Assembly: GCA_034438015.1 (NCBI GenBank)
Contig: DAOTTD010000345.1
Coordinates: 1-6,910 of the forward strand
Source: JACDAE01 sp034438015
GTDB taxonomy: Bacteria > Chloroflexota > Ktedonobacteria > Ktedonobacterales > Ktedonobacteraceae
DNA length: 6,910 nt
Reading direction: 5' to 3'
The position numbers and the translations under genes are program-made. The notes under the pieces were generated by a model. That model made no database searches. It was not told the DNA's origin and saw only the letters and a program-made list of their open reading frames with translations. This document shows, piece after piece, positions 1 to 6,168 of this stretch; the first letter of the stretch is position 1; every line of letters starts with the position of its first letter.

Positions 1-108
1 TAATAGGAAAATTGCAGGCTGTGGTACTATTGTAATGTTCGGGTTCTATCATCTTAAGCAGTCAGATTGCTGTGAATCTCTCTATAAACAAGAGCAAAGG
101 ATCGTTTT

Positions 109-113
109 GGAGG
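109..113 (+). promoter_or_regulatory. Shine-Dalgarno site that sets the CoA-transferase start
   Basis: GGAGG lies 9 bases upstream of the ATG at 123. This decides the start in favour of 123. An in-frame GTG at 72 would add 17 residues of low-complexity Ser/Lys-rich sequence with no family resemblance. The leader before it (1-108) holds a small inverted repeat, AGATT/AATCT (64-68 and 75-79), and a TATAAA at 83-88, but no matching -35 that I can find. Confidence 0.75.
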
Positions 114-122
114 ACTTATATT

Positions 123-1457
123 ATGACCATCTGGTGTGATGCGAATACAGCGGTTCAGGTTGTGGAATCCGGTGACCGTGTATTTGTGCAGGGAGCCTGC
201 GCAACGCCGACGCCGTTACTTGAAGCACTCGTCACCCGTGGCGAAGAACTACGCAGTGTTGAGCTTACCCATCTCCACACCTATGGGCCGACACCCTACA
301 CCGATGAACGCTGGCGCGGGCACTTTGCCACGCGCGCTTTTTTTGTAGGAGAGAATATACGCGAAGCGGTCAATGCCGGGCGCGCCAGCTACACACCGGT
401 ATTTCTCTCTGATATACCTGCGCTCTTCGAAAGAGACGCGGAACTCGCGATAGATGTCGCGTTCATCCAGGTCTCCCCACCCGACAAGCACGGCTACTGT
501 TCGCTCGGCTCATCGGTAGACGCCACGCGCGCCGCCGTCGACAACGCCAGGGCCGTCGTCGCTCTCGTGAACCCACACATGCCCAGAACGCACGGCGATA
601 GCTTTATCCACCTCTCGGAGATCAACTGCGCCGTCAAATGGGAGGGACCCCTCTATGAAGTGGGTCGCAAGCAGCCAACGGAGGCGCAGATGCAGATCGG
701 GCGGCATGTCGCCAGGCTGATCGGAGACGGCGCCACCCTACAGCTCGGCATAGGCGCTATACCCGACGCCGTGCTGCAATCTCTGGCCGACCGGCGCGAC
801 CTGGGCGTGCATACAGAGATGTTTTCTGACGGTGTGCTCGACCTGGTTGAGCAGGGCGTCATCACGGGCGAGCGTAAAATAATAAACCGGGGCAAGATCG
901 TCACCAGCTTTGTCGCGGGTTCTCGTCGCCTGCTCGATTTTATCGATGACAATCCAGTCGTAGAGATGCGGCCATCAAACTATACAAATAACACAACTGT
1001 TATCCGCCAGTTCGAGCATATGGTCGCGATCAATAGCGCATTACAGGTAGACCTGACGGGCCAGGTCTGCGCCGAATCGATCGGCACGCACCTGTACAGC
1101 GGCGTCGGCGGCCAGATGGATTTCATGCGCGGCGCGGCCCTCTCGCGCAATGGGCGACCGATCATCGCTCTGCCTGCAACAGCCCGCGCGCCACATGGAG
1201 ATAACCATACGACCAGCTACAACGGCATGCTCGCACCAATTGAACATAAGACCTCGCGCATCGTGCCCGTTCTCGATCCAGGCGCCGCTGTCACCACCTC
1301 GCGCGCCCATGTCCACTACGTCGTCACGGAATACGGCATTGCCGCGTTACATGGACGCACGCTCGCCGAACGCGCGCGCAGCCTGATCGCAATCGCCGAT
1401 CCACAGTTTCGCGAGCCACTCGAACGCTCGGCATACGAATTGCATTTATTGCATTAA
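123..1457 (+). CDS. 4-hydroxybutyrate CoA-transferase / acetyl-CoA hydrolase-transferase family protein
   Basis: A 444-residue cytoplasmic enzyme of the family I CoA-transferases (Cat2/AbfT, acetyl-CoA hydrolase type). These move CoA from an acyl-CoA, usually acetyl-CoA, to a carboxylic acid through a glutamyl-CoA thioester. The two-lobed fold is visible. The N-terminal half carries GIGAIPDAVL (209-218) and HTEMFSDG (230-237), where Glu232 matches the catalytic glutamate. The C-terminal half has the CoA-binding loop SGVGGQMDFMRGA (326-338) and the family signature VVTEYGIAALHGRT (400-413). The length matches the roughly 430-450 residues of 4-hydroxybutyrate CoA-transferases, not the roughly 500 of succinyl-CoA:acetate transferases. 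The acceptor acid cannot be read from the sequence: 4-hydroxybutyrate, butyrate, propionate or another short acid are all possible. It is first in a run of three same-strand genes, and its leader shows no convincing promoter. Confidence 0.9.
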   Translation: MTIWCDANTAVQVVESGDRVFVQGACATPTPLLEALVTRGEELRSVELTHLHTYGPTPYTDERWRGHFATRAFFVGENIREAVNAGRASYTPVFLSDIPALFERDAELAIDVAFIQVSPPDKHGYCSLGSSVDATRAAVDNARAVVALVNPHMPRTHGDSFIHLSEINCAVKWEGPLYEVGRKQPTEAQMQIGRHVARLIGDGATLQLGIGAIPDAVLQSLADRRDLGVHTEMFSDGVLDLVEQGVITGERKIINRGKIVTSFVAGSRRLLDFIDDNPVVEMRPSNYTNNTTVIRQFEHMVAINSALQVDLTGQVCAESIGTHLYSGVGGQMDFMRGAALSRNGRPIIALPATARAPHGDNHTTSYNGMLAPIEHKTSRIVPVLDPGAAVTTSRAHVHYVVTEYGIAALHGRTLAERARSLIAIADPQFREPLERSAYELHLLH

Positions 1458-1519
1458 CACGTGTACCAGAATACTGACATCCACAAGTCGTAGAACCTTG
1501 TCTGTCTACCCCTAATTCT

Positions 1520-1524
1520 AGGAG
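1520..1524 (+). promoter_or_regulatory. Shine-Dalgarno site that sets the DinB-like start
   Basis: AGGAG ends 7 bases before the ATG at 1532 but only 1 base before the in-frame ATG at 1526. The second ATG is therefore the likely start, which shortens the protein by two residues. Confidence 0.7.
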
Positions 1525-1531
1525 CATGGTT

Positions 1532-2107
1532 ATGAATGATGTCGAACTCCTCGCCGAATGGGTACAGGATCTGACGCACGAGGTGCGCCACGAGATCGTA
1601 TCGTTATCCCTGGAAGAACTCACCTGGCAACCCGATGCACGGGGAAATAGTATTGGCGTGACCGTCTGGCACTTCAGTCGCTGGCTTGACTTCTTGCTCG
1701 TCCGTGGTTTTCTGAACCAGCCACCAGAGGCTGAGCAATGGCATACACGGGGATGGCACGAGAAGACAGGCTACGATCCGCGTGGTATTGGCTATGAGGG
1801 CTGGGGGGCTCTGACTGGCTATACGTGGGACGAGGTTGAGGCAATACCCACGTTGCCTGCCAACGACTTGCTGACCTATTTTGACCAGGCCGCAGCGGCA
1901 ATGCACGACTACATCCTGACCTTAAACACAGAGCGTCTGCACCAACCCATTGCAGGGCTTGGGGGTGGTGGACCGGTGTATACACCTCGCTTTGGCGGGA
2001 CAACGGGTACAGCGTACCAGTGGCTCAAAATAGTGATCAAGGGTAGCCAACGCCATCTGGGCGAAATCCAGGCATTTAAGGCCATGCAGGCACGCGCAAG
2101 ACAATAA
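1532..2107 (+). CDS. DinB-superfamily (four-helix-bundle) protein
   Basis: A 191-residue soluble protein resembling the DinB/DUF664/mycothiol-maleylpyruvate isomerase N-terminal fold, a four-helix bundle that normally binds a divalent metal through three histidines. Supporting features are the first helix with LAEWVQDLTHEVRHEI (7-22), the VWHFSRWLDFLL segment (45-56) carrying the first metal-type histidine (His47), and the C-terminal helix ending in RHLGEIQAFKAM (174-185), which matches the HxGEI ending of the family (His175). The usual second histidine four residues before that one is Gly171 here. The triad therefore looks incomplete unless His125 or His137 substitutes. Members include thiol-dependent transferases and many proteins of unknown role, and no substrate can be assigned. 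The gene lies 74 bases after the CoA-transferase and 44 before xylA, with no terminator evident in either gap. The family call is good; the function is unknown. Confidence 0.75.
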   Translation: MNDVELLAEWVQDLTHEVRHEIVSLSLEELTWQPDARGNSIGVTVWHFSRWLDFLLVRGFLNQPPEAEQWHTRGWHEKTGYDPRGIGYEGWGALTGYTWDEVEAIPTLPANDLLTYFDQAAAAMHDYILTLNTERLHQPIAGLGGGGPVYTPRFGGTTGTAYQWLKIVIKGSQRHLGEIQAFKAMQARARQ

Positions 2108-2151
2108 GGCGAGCCTCTGATCGTTTAAAACATTCAAAGGAGAACAACGCA

Positions 2152-3357
2152 ATGACATTACCACCGCAGCTAACACGTGAGAGTACCAGCGATCAGTACA
2201 CCCCAAAGAAGGAGGATAGGTTTAGTTTTGGCCTGTGGACAGTCGGCAATCGTGGGCGCGACCCCTTTGGAGAGTTTGTCCGGCCCACGCTCGCTCCTGT
2301 CCACAGCGTAAAAAAGCTCGCAGAGCTGGGCGCGTGGGGGATCAACCTGCACGATAACGACCTGGTTCCCTTCGACGCCACGGCGCAGGAGCGCGATCGC
2401 ATCGTGCGCGAGTTTAAGCAGGCGCTCAGCGACTATGGGATGATTGTGCCAATGGCGACCACCAATCTCTTCTACCACCCGGTCTTCAAGGATGGCGCGT
2501 TCACCGCCGTATCGCCGAGCGTGCGAGCGTTCGCGCTGCAGAAGACGATGAAGGCAATCGACCTGGGCGTGGAGCTGGGCGCTTCCACGTATGTCTTCTG
2601 GGGCGGTCGCGAAGGCGTCGACGCGGAGGCCAGCAAAGATCCCATCGTCGCCGTCAAGCGCATGCGCGACGCCATCAATTTCCTGTGCCAGTACGCCATC
2701 GACCGGGGCTACAAACTGCGCTTCGCCCTGGAGCCCAAGCCGAACGAGCCACGCTCCGACACCTATTTTCCGACCATCGGGCACATGCTCGCCTTCATCT
2801 ACACGCTCGACCATCCCGACATGATCGGAGTCAACCCCGAGGTCGCGCACGAGTATATGGCGGGACTCAACTTTGTGCATGGCGTGGCCCAGGCGCTCGA
2901 AGCAGGGAAACTCTTCCACATCGATCTCAATGACCAGAAGGGGCCGCGCTTCGACCAGGACCTGCGTTTCGGCAGCGAGAATATCAAGAACCTGTTCTTC
3001 CTGGTCAGGCTTCTAGAGAACGCCGGCTACAGCGGTCCGCGCCACTTCGACGCGCACGCCTACCGCACGGAGGACGAACAGGGGGTGTGGGACTTCGCGG
3101 CTGGCTGTATGCGCACATACAACATATTCAAGGAGAAGGCGCGCCGCTTCGACGCCGATCCAGAGATCAAGCAACTGCTCCAGGAGATCAATAGCGACGA
3201 TTCGCCGTACGCCGGGCTGCTGAGCAAAGGCTACAGCGCCGAGACGGTGCGCCAGTTGCAGGAAACCACATTCGATCCCGAGGCGCTGGGGCAGCGCGGC
3301 TATCACTACGAACGGCTCGATCAATTGACGATCGAGCATATTTTGGGCGTCAGGTAG
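2152..3357 (+). CDS. xylA: Xylose isomerase (class I, actinobacterial type)
   Basis: A 401-residue TIM-barrel enzyme that converts D-xylose to D-xylulose (and glucose to fructose) using two divalent metals. Every key residue of the Streptomyces enzyme is present with a constant offset of 13: catalytic His67 and Asp70 (LHDND), Trp29, Phe39, Phe107 and Trp150 lining the pocket, Glu194 and Lys196 (EPKPNEP), Glu230 and His233 (NPEVAHE), Asp258 (HIDLN), Asp268 and Asp270 (DQD), and Asp300 (HFDAH). The length fits the short class I form (about 390), with a slightly longer N terminus. AAAGGAG at 2136-2142 lies 9 bases before the ATG. Small departures from common signatures are PRSD in place of PRGD (200-203) and HIDLND in place of HIDLNG (256-261). 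Neither touches a metal ligand. No xylulokinase, xylose transporter or XylR lies beside it in this window. Transcription probably ends at the stem-loop 30 bases downstream. Confidence 0.97.
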   Translation: MTLPPQLTRESTSDQYTPKKEDRFSFGLWTVGNRGRDPFGEFVRPTLAPVHSVKKLAELGAWGINLHDNDLVPFDATAQERDRIVREFKQALSDYGMIVPMATTNLFYHPVFKDGAFTAVSPSVRAFALQKTMKAIDLGVELGASTYVFWGGREGVDAEASKDPIVAVKRMRDAINFLCQYAIDRGYKLRFALEPKPNEPRSDTYFPTIGHMLAFIYTLDHPDMIGVNPEVAHEYMAGLNFVHGVAQALEAGKLFHIDLNDQKGPRFDQDLRFGSENIKNLFFLVRLLENAGYSGPRHFDAHAYRTEDEQGVWDFAAGCMRTYNIFKEKARRFDADPEIKQLLQEINSDDSPYAGLLSKGYSAETVRQLQETTFDPEALGQRGYHYERLDQLTIEHILGVR

Positions 3358-3380
3358 CAGTCCAGCTACGCTACATCTGT

Positions 3381-3438
3381 AAAAAGAAGGAGTTGGCCGG
3401 CAGTATTGTGTGATGATACCATCGGCCAACTCCCTTTT
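3381..3438. terminator. Bidirectional intrinsic terminator between convergent genes
   Basis: A perfect 11-bp stem, GGAGTTGGCCG (3389-3399) against CGGCCAACTCC (3423-3433), encloses a 23-base loop. Inside it a second 4-bp pairing, GTAT/ATAC (3403-3406 with 3416-3419), can form. On the + strand the stem is followed by C and TTTT (3434-3438). On the - strand it is followed by CTTCTTTTT (3389 down to 3381). It sits between the xylA stop (3357) and the transporter stop (3491), so it can end both transcripts. Confidence 0.88.
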
Positions 3439-3490
3439 GTATGCTCAGATTGAGTATCGCATTCAGTAAGATAGACTTACGCAGGAGACG

Positions 3491-4834
3491 TTAATCGCCA
3501 TATGCCTCACGGCTCTCAGCGGCGATTTCAGCCGTATCGCTCTTCTTGAACTCGATGCCCTTCGCCTCGCGTCCGATCGCGGTAAAGATGATGACCGCCA
3601 GGAACGCGCCCGCCGAGAAGATGGCGAGGGCCGCGGAGAAGTTTGGAGCCTTCACGCTGCCCATGCTCTGGGCGACGACGGTCTCGATCGTCACGATCCA
3701 CGCCGCGAAGAGGTTGCCAAGCTGGTACGCGAAGCCGGGAAAGGTTCCTCGCACCGTGCCGGGCGAGAGCTCGTTCAGGTGCACCGGGATAACGCCCCAG
3801 GCGCCCTGTACCATGAATTGCAGCAGGAATACGCCGATACCGATGGTGATGAGGGCGCTCAGGCCGGGAATGCGCAACAGGCCAGACCACAGCGGTATCA
3901 TAATCAGACCTATCACTGCGGCGATGATAATAGCCTTACGGCGGCCCCAGTGCTCCGAGTTATAGCCAAAGAACGTTCCCCCACCGATGGCCCCGATATT
4001 GGCAATCACTGTGAGGATCGTCGTCATCGTCACGATCGCCGCGCCCGTATAACCCAGGCCGGGCAGGATCTGCTTCTGCAAGAAGGTCGGGAAGAGATCT
4101 TGCGTGCCGTGCGACAGACTGTTGAAGGCCGTCATCAGCACAATCACGTAGATAAAAAGTACCGGATAACGCTTCACCGCGTTCCAGACGCTCTGCCAGA
4201 AGCCGATGCCAGAACCCGTTCGCTCCCGATGCTGATGCTCCCACACCTCTGACTCGGGCACATTCACACGTATGAAGAAGACGAGCAACGCAGGCAACGC
4301 TCCGACGACGAACATGGCCCGCCAGCTAAGATCAAATACATTGAAGACGCCGAAGAAGACGAGGGCTCCCAGCAGGTAGCCAAAGGCGTAGCCCTGCTGC
4401 AAAATGCCGGAGAAGAGGCCGCGCGACTCGGTCGGCAGCGCTTCCATGGCGATAGATGCGCCCAGGCCCCACTCGCCGCCCATGCCGACGCCGAAGAGGA
4501 TGCGCAGGACCAGGAAGATGGCGAAGTTCGGCGAGAGCGCGGTGAGAAGCTCCATCACTGAGTAAAATAGGATGTCAATCATCAGCGGGAGCCGCCGTCC
4601 GAAGCGTTCTGAGAGAAGACCGAAGATAAGGGCTCCAAGAGGCCGGAATGCGAGGGTCAGGGTGAGCGTCAATGCGATCGCCGGCAGCCCCACGTGGAAC
4701 TCGTCGGCCACCTTCAAAGTGACGAAGGTCAGAAGAAAATAGTCGAAGGCATCCAGTGACCAGCCGAGAAAACTTGCCAGAAACGTGTTGCGCTGCTGGC
4801 GATTGAGCGAGCGAATCATGCTCAATGCGTTCAT
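3491..4834 (-). CDS. MFS transporter, sialate:H+ symporter (SHS) family, likely monocarboxylate permease
   Basis: A 447-residue inner-membrane protein with about twelve predicted membrane segments, starting near 18, 50, 84, 104, 143, 171, 225, 262, 299, 325, 365 and 399. MFS loop motifs are SERFGRR (75-81) and SEHWGRR (293-299). GGEWGLGASIAMEALP (119-134) and RGLFSGILQQGYAFGYLLG (138-156) are typical of NanT/Jen1-like carriers, as is DAFDYF (28-33) in the first segment. Segment 7 carries N238-x2-S-H-x-T-Q-D-x3-T250, an exact match to the NXX[S/T]HX[S/T]QDXXXT signature described for Jen1-type lactate/pyruvate:H+ symporters, in which the His and Asp are important for transport. A short monocarboxylate is therefore the best substrate guess; sialic or another organic acid remains possible. 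The start is supported by AAAGGAG (4843-4849, read on the - strand) 8 bases upstream. The gene is convergent with xylA and divergent from the phosphopantetheinyl transferase. Confidence 0.92.
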   Translation of the reverse strand: MNALSMIRSLNRQQRNTFLASFLGWSLDAFDYFLLTFVTLKVADEFHVGLPAIALTLTLTLAFRPLGALIFGLLSERFGRRLPLMIDILFYSVMELLTALSPNFAIFLVLRILFGVGMGGEWGLGASIAMEALPTESRGLFSGILQQGYAFGYLLGALVFFGVFNVFDLSWRAMFVVGALPALLVFFIRVNVPESEVWEHQHRERTGSGIGFWQSVWNAVKRYPVLFIYVIVLMTAFNSLSHGTQDLFPTFLQKQILPGLGYTGAAIVTMTTILTVIANIGAIGGGTFFGYNSEHWGRRKAIIIAAVIGLIMIPLWSGLLRIPGLSALITIGIGVFLLQFMVQGAWGVIPVHLNELSPGTVRGTFPGFAYQLGNLFAAWIVTIETVVAQSMGSVKAPNFSAALAIFSAGAFLAVIIFTAIGREAKGIEFKKSDTAEIAAESREAYGD

Positions 4835-5100
4835 GCTCTGAACTCCTTTGATAGATTGTCAGCACCTACTTACGTCGTACGCTACAACACTACAAGGCGA
4901 ACTTCACTGTCCTGCTGGTTGCAAAATTCCTGATAGATAAGGCTGTTATGCCAGGAATATCCACACAAAGATATTTTACCCAAAAGTGCGCCTCTGAACA
5001 AGAAATCCTTAATCTACGGAGAAAAGCGATCAAGCAGTAGGGGCATTCTTCAGGAGCCAGGCTGTAACCATGTGACGGACACTCAACAGCAGGAACGATC

Positions 5101-5129
5101 TTAACAGGGCGCGCTAAACGGTCTATAAT
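5101..5129 (+). promoter_or_regulatory. Sigma70-type promoter for the phosphopantetheinyl transferase gene
   Basis: TTAACA (5101-5106) and TATAAT (5124-5129) are separated by exactly 17 bases: five of six matches at -35 and six of six at -10. The expected transcript start is near 5136, giving a leader of about 54 bases before the ATG at 5190. Confidence 0.75.
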
Positions 5130-5136
5130 GGAGGGC

Positions 5137-5159
5137 ACACGCTAACATTCCATGCGTGT
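5137..5159. repeat. Dyad at the predicted transcript start
   Basis: ACACGC (5137-5142) and GCGTGT (5154-5159) form a perfect 6-bp inverted repeat around an 11-base spacer. It begins about where the transcript from the 5101-5129 promoter should start. It could be an operator or a 5'-end hairpin in the mRNA. The sequence alone cannot separate these, and a chance repeat of this size is possible. Confidence 0.4.
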
Positions 5160-5189
5160 TGTAATATCAAAATAAGGGCGCAGAGATAT

Positions 5190-5936
5190 ATGAGTAACTG
5201 GACAACGCCACTCCGTCATCCCGAACTGGCGAGCGACGAAGTGCATGTCTGGCGTGCGCGATTGGACCTCCCAGAGGAGCATATCCAGGCGTTTGAGCAG
5301 GTACTGGCAGATGATGAACGCGCGCGGGCGCTGCGCTTCCGCTTTCAAAAAGACCGGACGCACTTTACCGCTGCGCGTGGCATCCTCAGAACGCTACTGG
5401 GACGCTACCTGGTTCAGCCCCCTGCACGCCTGCAATTTCGCTATAACCAGTATGGAAAGCCGCTTCTGGGGGATAGCGACGAAGAGAACGCGCTCCGTTT
5501 CAATGTGTCGCACTCGCACGGCATGGCGCTGTTTGCGTTCACGTGCGGGCGGGATGTGGGGGTAGACATCGAATATATGCTGGCGGACCGGGCAGAGATG
5601 TCTATTGCGCGGCGCTTCTTCTCCCCCTATGAGGTGGAGGCGCTGCAAGCGGTTCCAGAGAAGCAGCGGACGCAGGCTTTTTACTCCTGCTGGACGCGCA
5701 AAGAGGCGTATGTCAAAACGCGCGGCCTGGGCCTCTCGCTCGATCTGAACCTGTTCGATGTTTCGCTGGCACCGGGTGAGCCGGCGGCGCTACTGAACAT
5801 TCGTGAGCCGGGACAACGACTGGAGGACTGGTCGCTGCACGATCTGGCACCGGGGGCTGGCTACGCAGCGGCGCTGGCGCTGAAGGGGGAACCTTGCCGG
5901 GTTGTGCGTTGGGAGTGGTCAGTTTCACAGCTTTGA
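5190..5936 (+). CDS. 4'-phosphopantetheinyl transferase, Sfp type
   Basis: A 248-residue cytoplasmic enzyme that transfers 4'-phosphopantetheine from CoA to a serine on carrier proteins of polyketide, nonribosomal peptide or fatty acid synthases. The family motifs are in order: NQYGKP (86-91), FNVSHSHG (104-111), GVDIE (124-128) with metal-binding Asp126 and Glu128, and CWTRKEAYVKTRGLGL (167-182) with Trp168, Glu172 and Lys176 matching the W-x3-E-x3-K core. The length, about twice that of AcpS, and the two repeated halves identify the Sfp/EntD group. The ATG at 5190 has only a weak upstream GAG/AGGG, and no better start is seen. No carrier-protein synthase gene is in the window, so its partners must be elsewhere. 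Transcription starts from the strong promoter at 5101-5129. No clear terminator follows, so read-through toward the regulator gene is possible. Confidence 0.95.
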   Translation: MSNWTTPLRHPELASDEVHVWRARLDLPEEHIQAFEQVLADDERARALRFRFQKDRTHFTAARGILRTLLGRYLVQPPARLQFRYNQYGKPLLGDSDEENALRFNVSHSHGMALFAFTCGRDVGVDIEYMLADRAEMSIARRFFSPYEVEALQAVPEKQRTQAFYSCWTRKEAYVKTRGLGLSLDLNLFDVSLAPGEPAALLNIREPGQRLEDWSLHDLAPGAGYAAALALKGEPCRVVRWEWSVSQL

Positions 5937-5968
5937 CGCGCGACGAATGTATTGTAACCATTTTTAGG

Positions 5969-5990
5969 AAATGTGGCAAAATGTAGACAA
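5969..5990 (+). repeat. Imperfect tandem repeat upstream of the GntR gene
   Basis: AAATGTGGCAA (5969-5979) is followed by AAATGTAGACAA (5979-5990), so two similar units lie about one helical turn apart. They are about 57 bases upstream of the -35 of the regulator promoter, a position suited to an activator site. The evidence is similarity of two short AT-rich words only. Confidence 0.25.
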
Positions 5991-6046
5991 ATCTGGCGTT
6001 TTGTGACACCGAAATGCTCGTTCGACGGGCCAAAGAGTACCGCCCC

Positions 6047-6074
6047 TTGTTTTCTGCTTGATTCCTGCTATAAT
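6047..6074 (+). promoter_or_regulatory. Extended -10 promoter for the GntR-family gene
   Basis: A perfect TATAAT (6069-6074) is preceded by TGC (6066-6068), giving an extended -10. A weak -35, TTGTTT (6047-6052), lies 16 bases upstream. The predicted start is near 6081, leaving a leader of about 88 bases that contains the dyad at 6088-6103. Confidence 0.65.
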
Positions 6075-6082
6075 TAAGACAG

Positions 6083-6121
6083 CCTACTTTAGGCCGTCCT
6101 AAAACGGATGTCCTATAAGGA
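6083..6121. promoter_or_regulatory. Candidate operator array downstream of the GntR promoter
   Basis: A perfect dyad, TTTAGG (6088-6093) and CCTAAA (6098-6103), has a 4-base spacer. A second weaker dyad follows, TCCT (6111-6114) and AGGA (6118-6121). The word CCTA occurs at 6083, 6098 and 6112, spaced 15 and 14 bases, and GTCCTA is repeated exactly at 6096 and 6110. The array starts just after the predicted transcript start, where a bound repressor would block transcription. Autoregulation by the adjacent GntR protein is the natural inference. The site does not resemble the common HutC-type GT-TATA-AC consensus. Confidence 0.45.
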
Positions 6122-6168
6122 TGCTTGCAAGAGCGTATCAAGGCAGAAAAAATACAAAGGATAGACGT

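Larger units (their letters stand above)
4835..5189. other. Divergent intergenic region, 355 bases
   Basis: This lies between the transporter start (- strand) and the phosphopantetheinyl transferase start (+ strand), so it must carry promoters for both. The + strand promoter is clear and listed separately. For the - strand I see only a weak candidate: TTGTTC (5001-4996), a 16-base spacer, then TAAAAT (4979-4974), which matches the -35 poorly and would leave a leader of about 135 bases. A - strand open frame of 82 codons (4890-5138) crosses the region, but it has a GTG start, no Shine-Dalgarno and overlaps the + promoter. I do not call it a gene. Confidence 0.6.

Noticed and set aside
72..122. 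In-frame GTG start extending the CoA-transferase by 17 residues
   Set aside because: GGAGG at 109-113 is correctly spaced for the ATG at 123, and the extension has no family resemblance.
1..122. Promoter for the CoA-transferase (TATAAA at 83-88, or TG-x-TACTAT at 22-30)
   Set aside because: Neither has a recognisable -35 at 16-18 bases. The true promoter may be one of these or lie upstream of the window, so I did not call it.
2170..2919. 249-codon open frame antisense to xylA
   Set aside because: It lies wholly inside a canonical xylose isomerase gene. Its sequence is rich in His, Arg and Val, as expected of an antisense shadow of GC-rich codons, and matches no family I know.
3013..3429. 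138-codon - strand frame over the xylA 3' end and terminator
   Set aside because: It reads through the terminator stem and antisense to conserved xylA codons; no ribosome site or family match.
3779..4252. 157-codon + strand frame inside the transporter gene
   Set aside because: Opposite-strand shadow of a clear membrane protein; its sequence is Arg/His/Gln-rich with no domain or start signal.
5713..6141. 142-codon - strand frame over the end of the phosphopantetheinyl transferase and the next gap
   Set aside because: It overlaps the conserved end of that gene and the regulator promoter, and its proline- and basic-rich sequence shows no domain.
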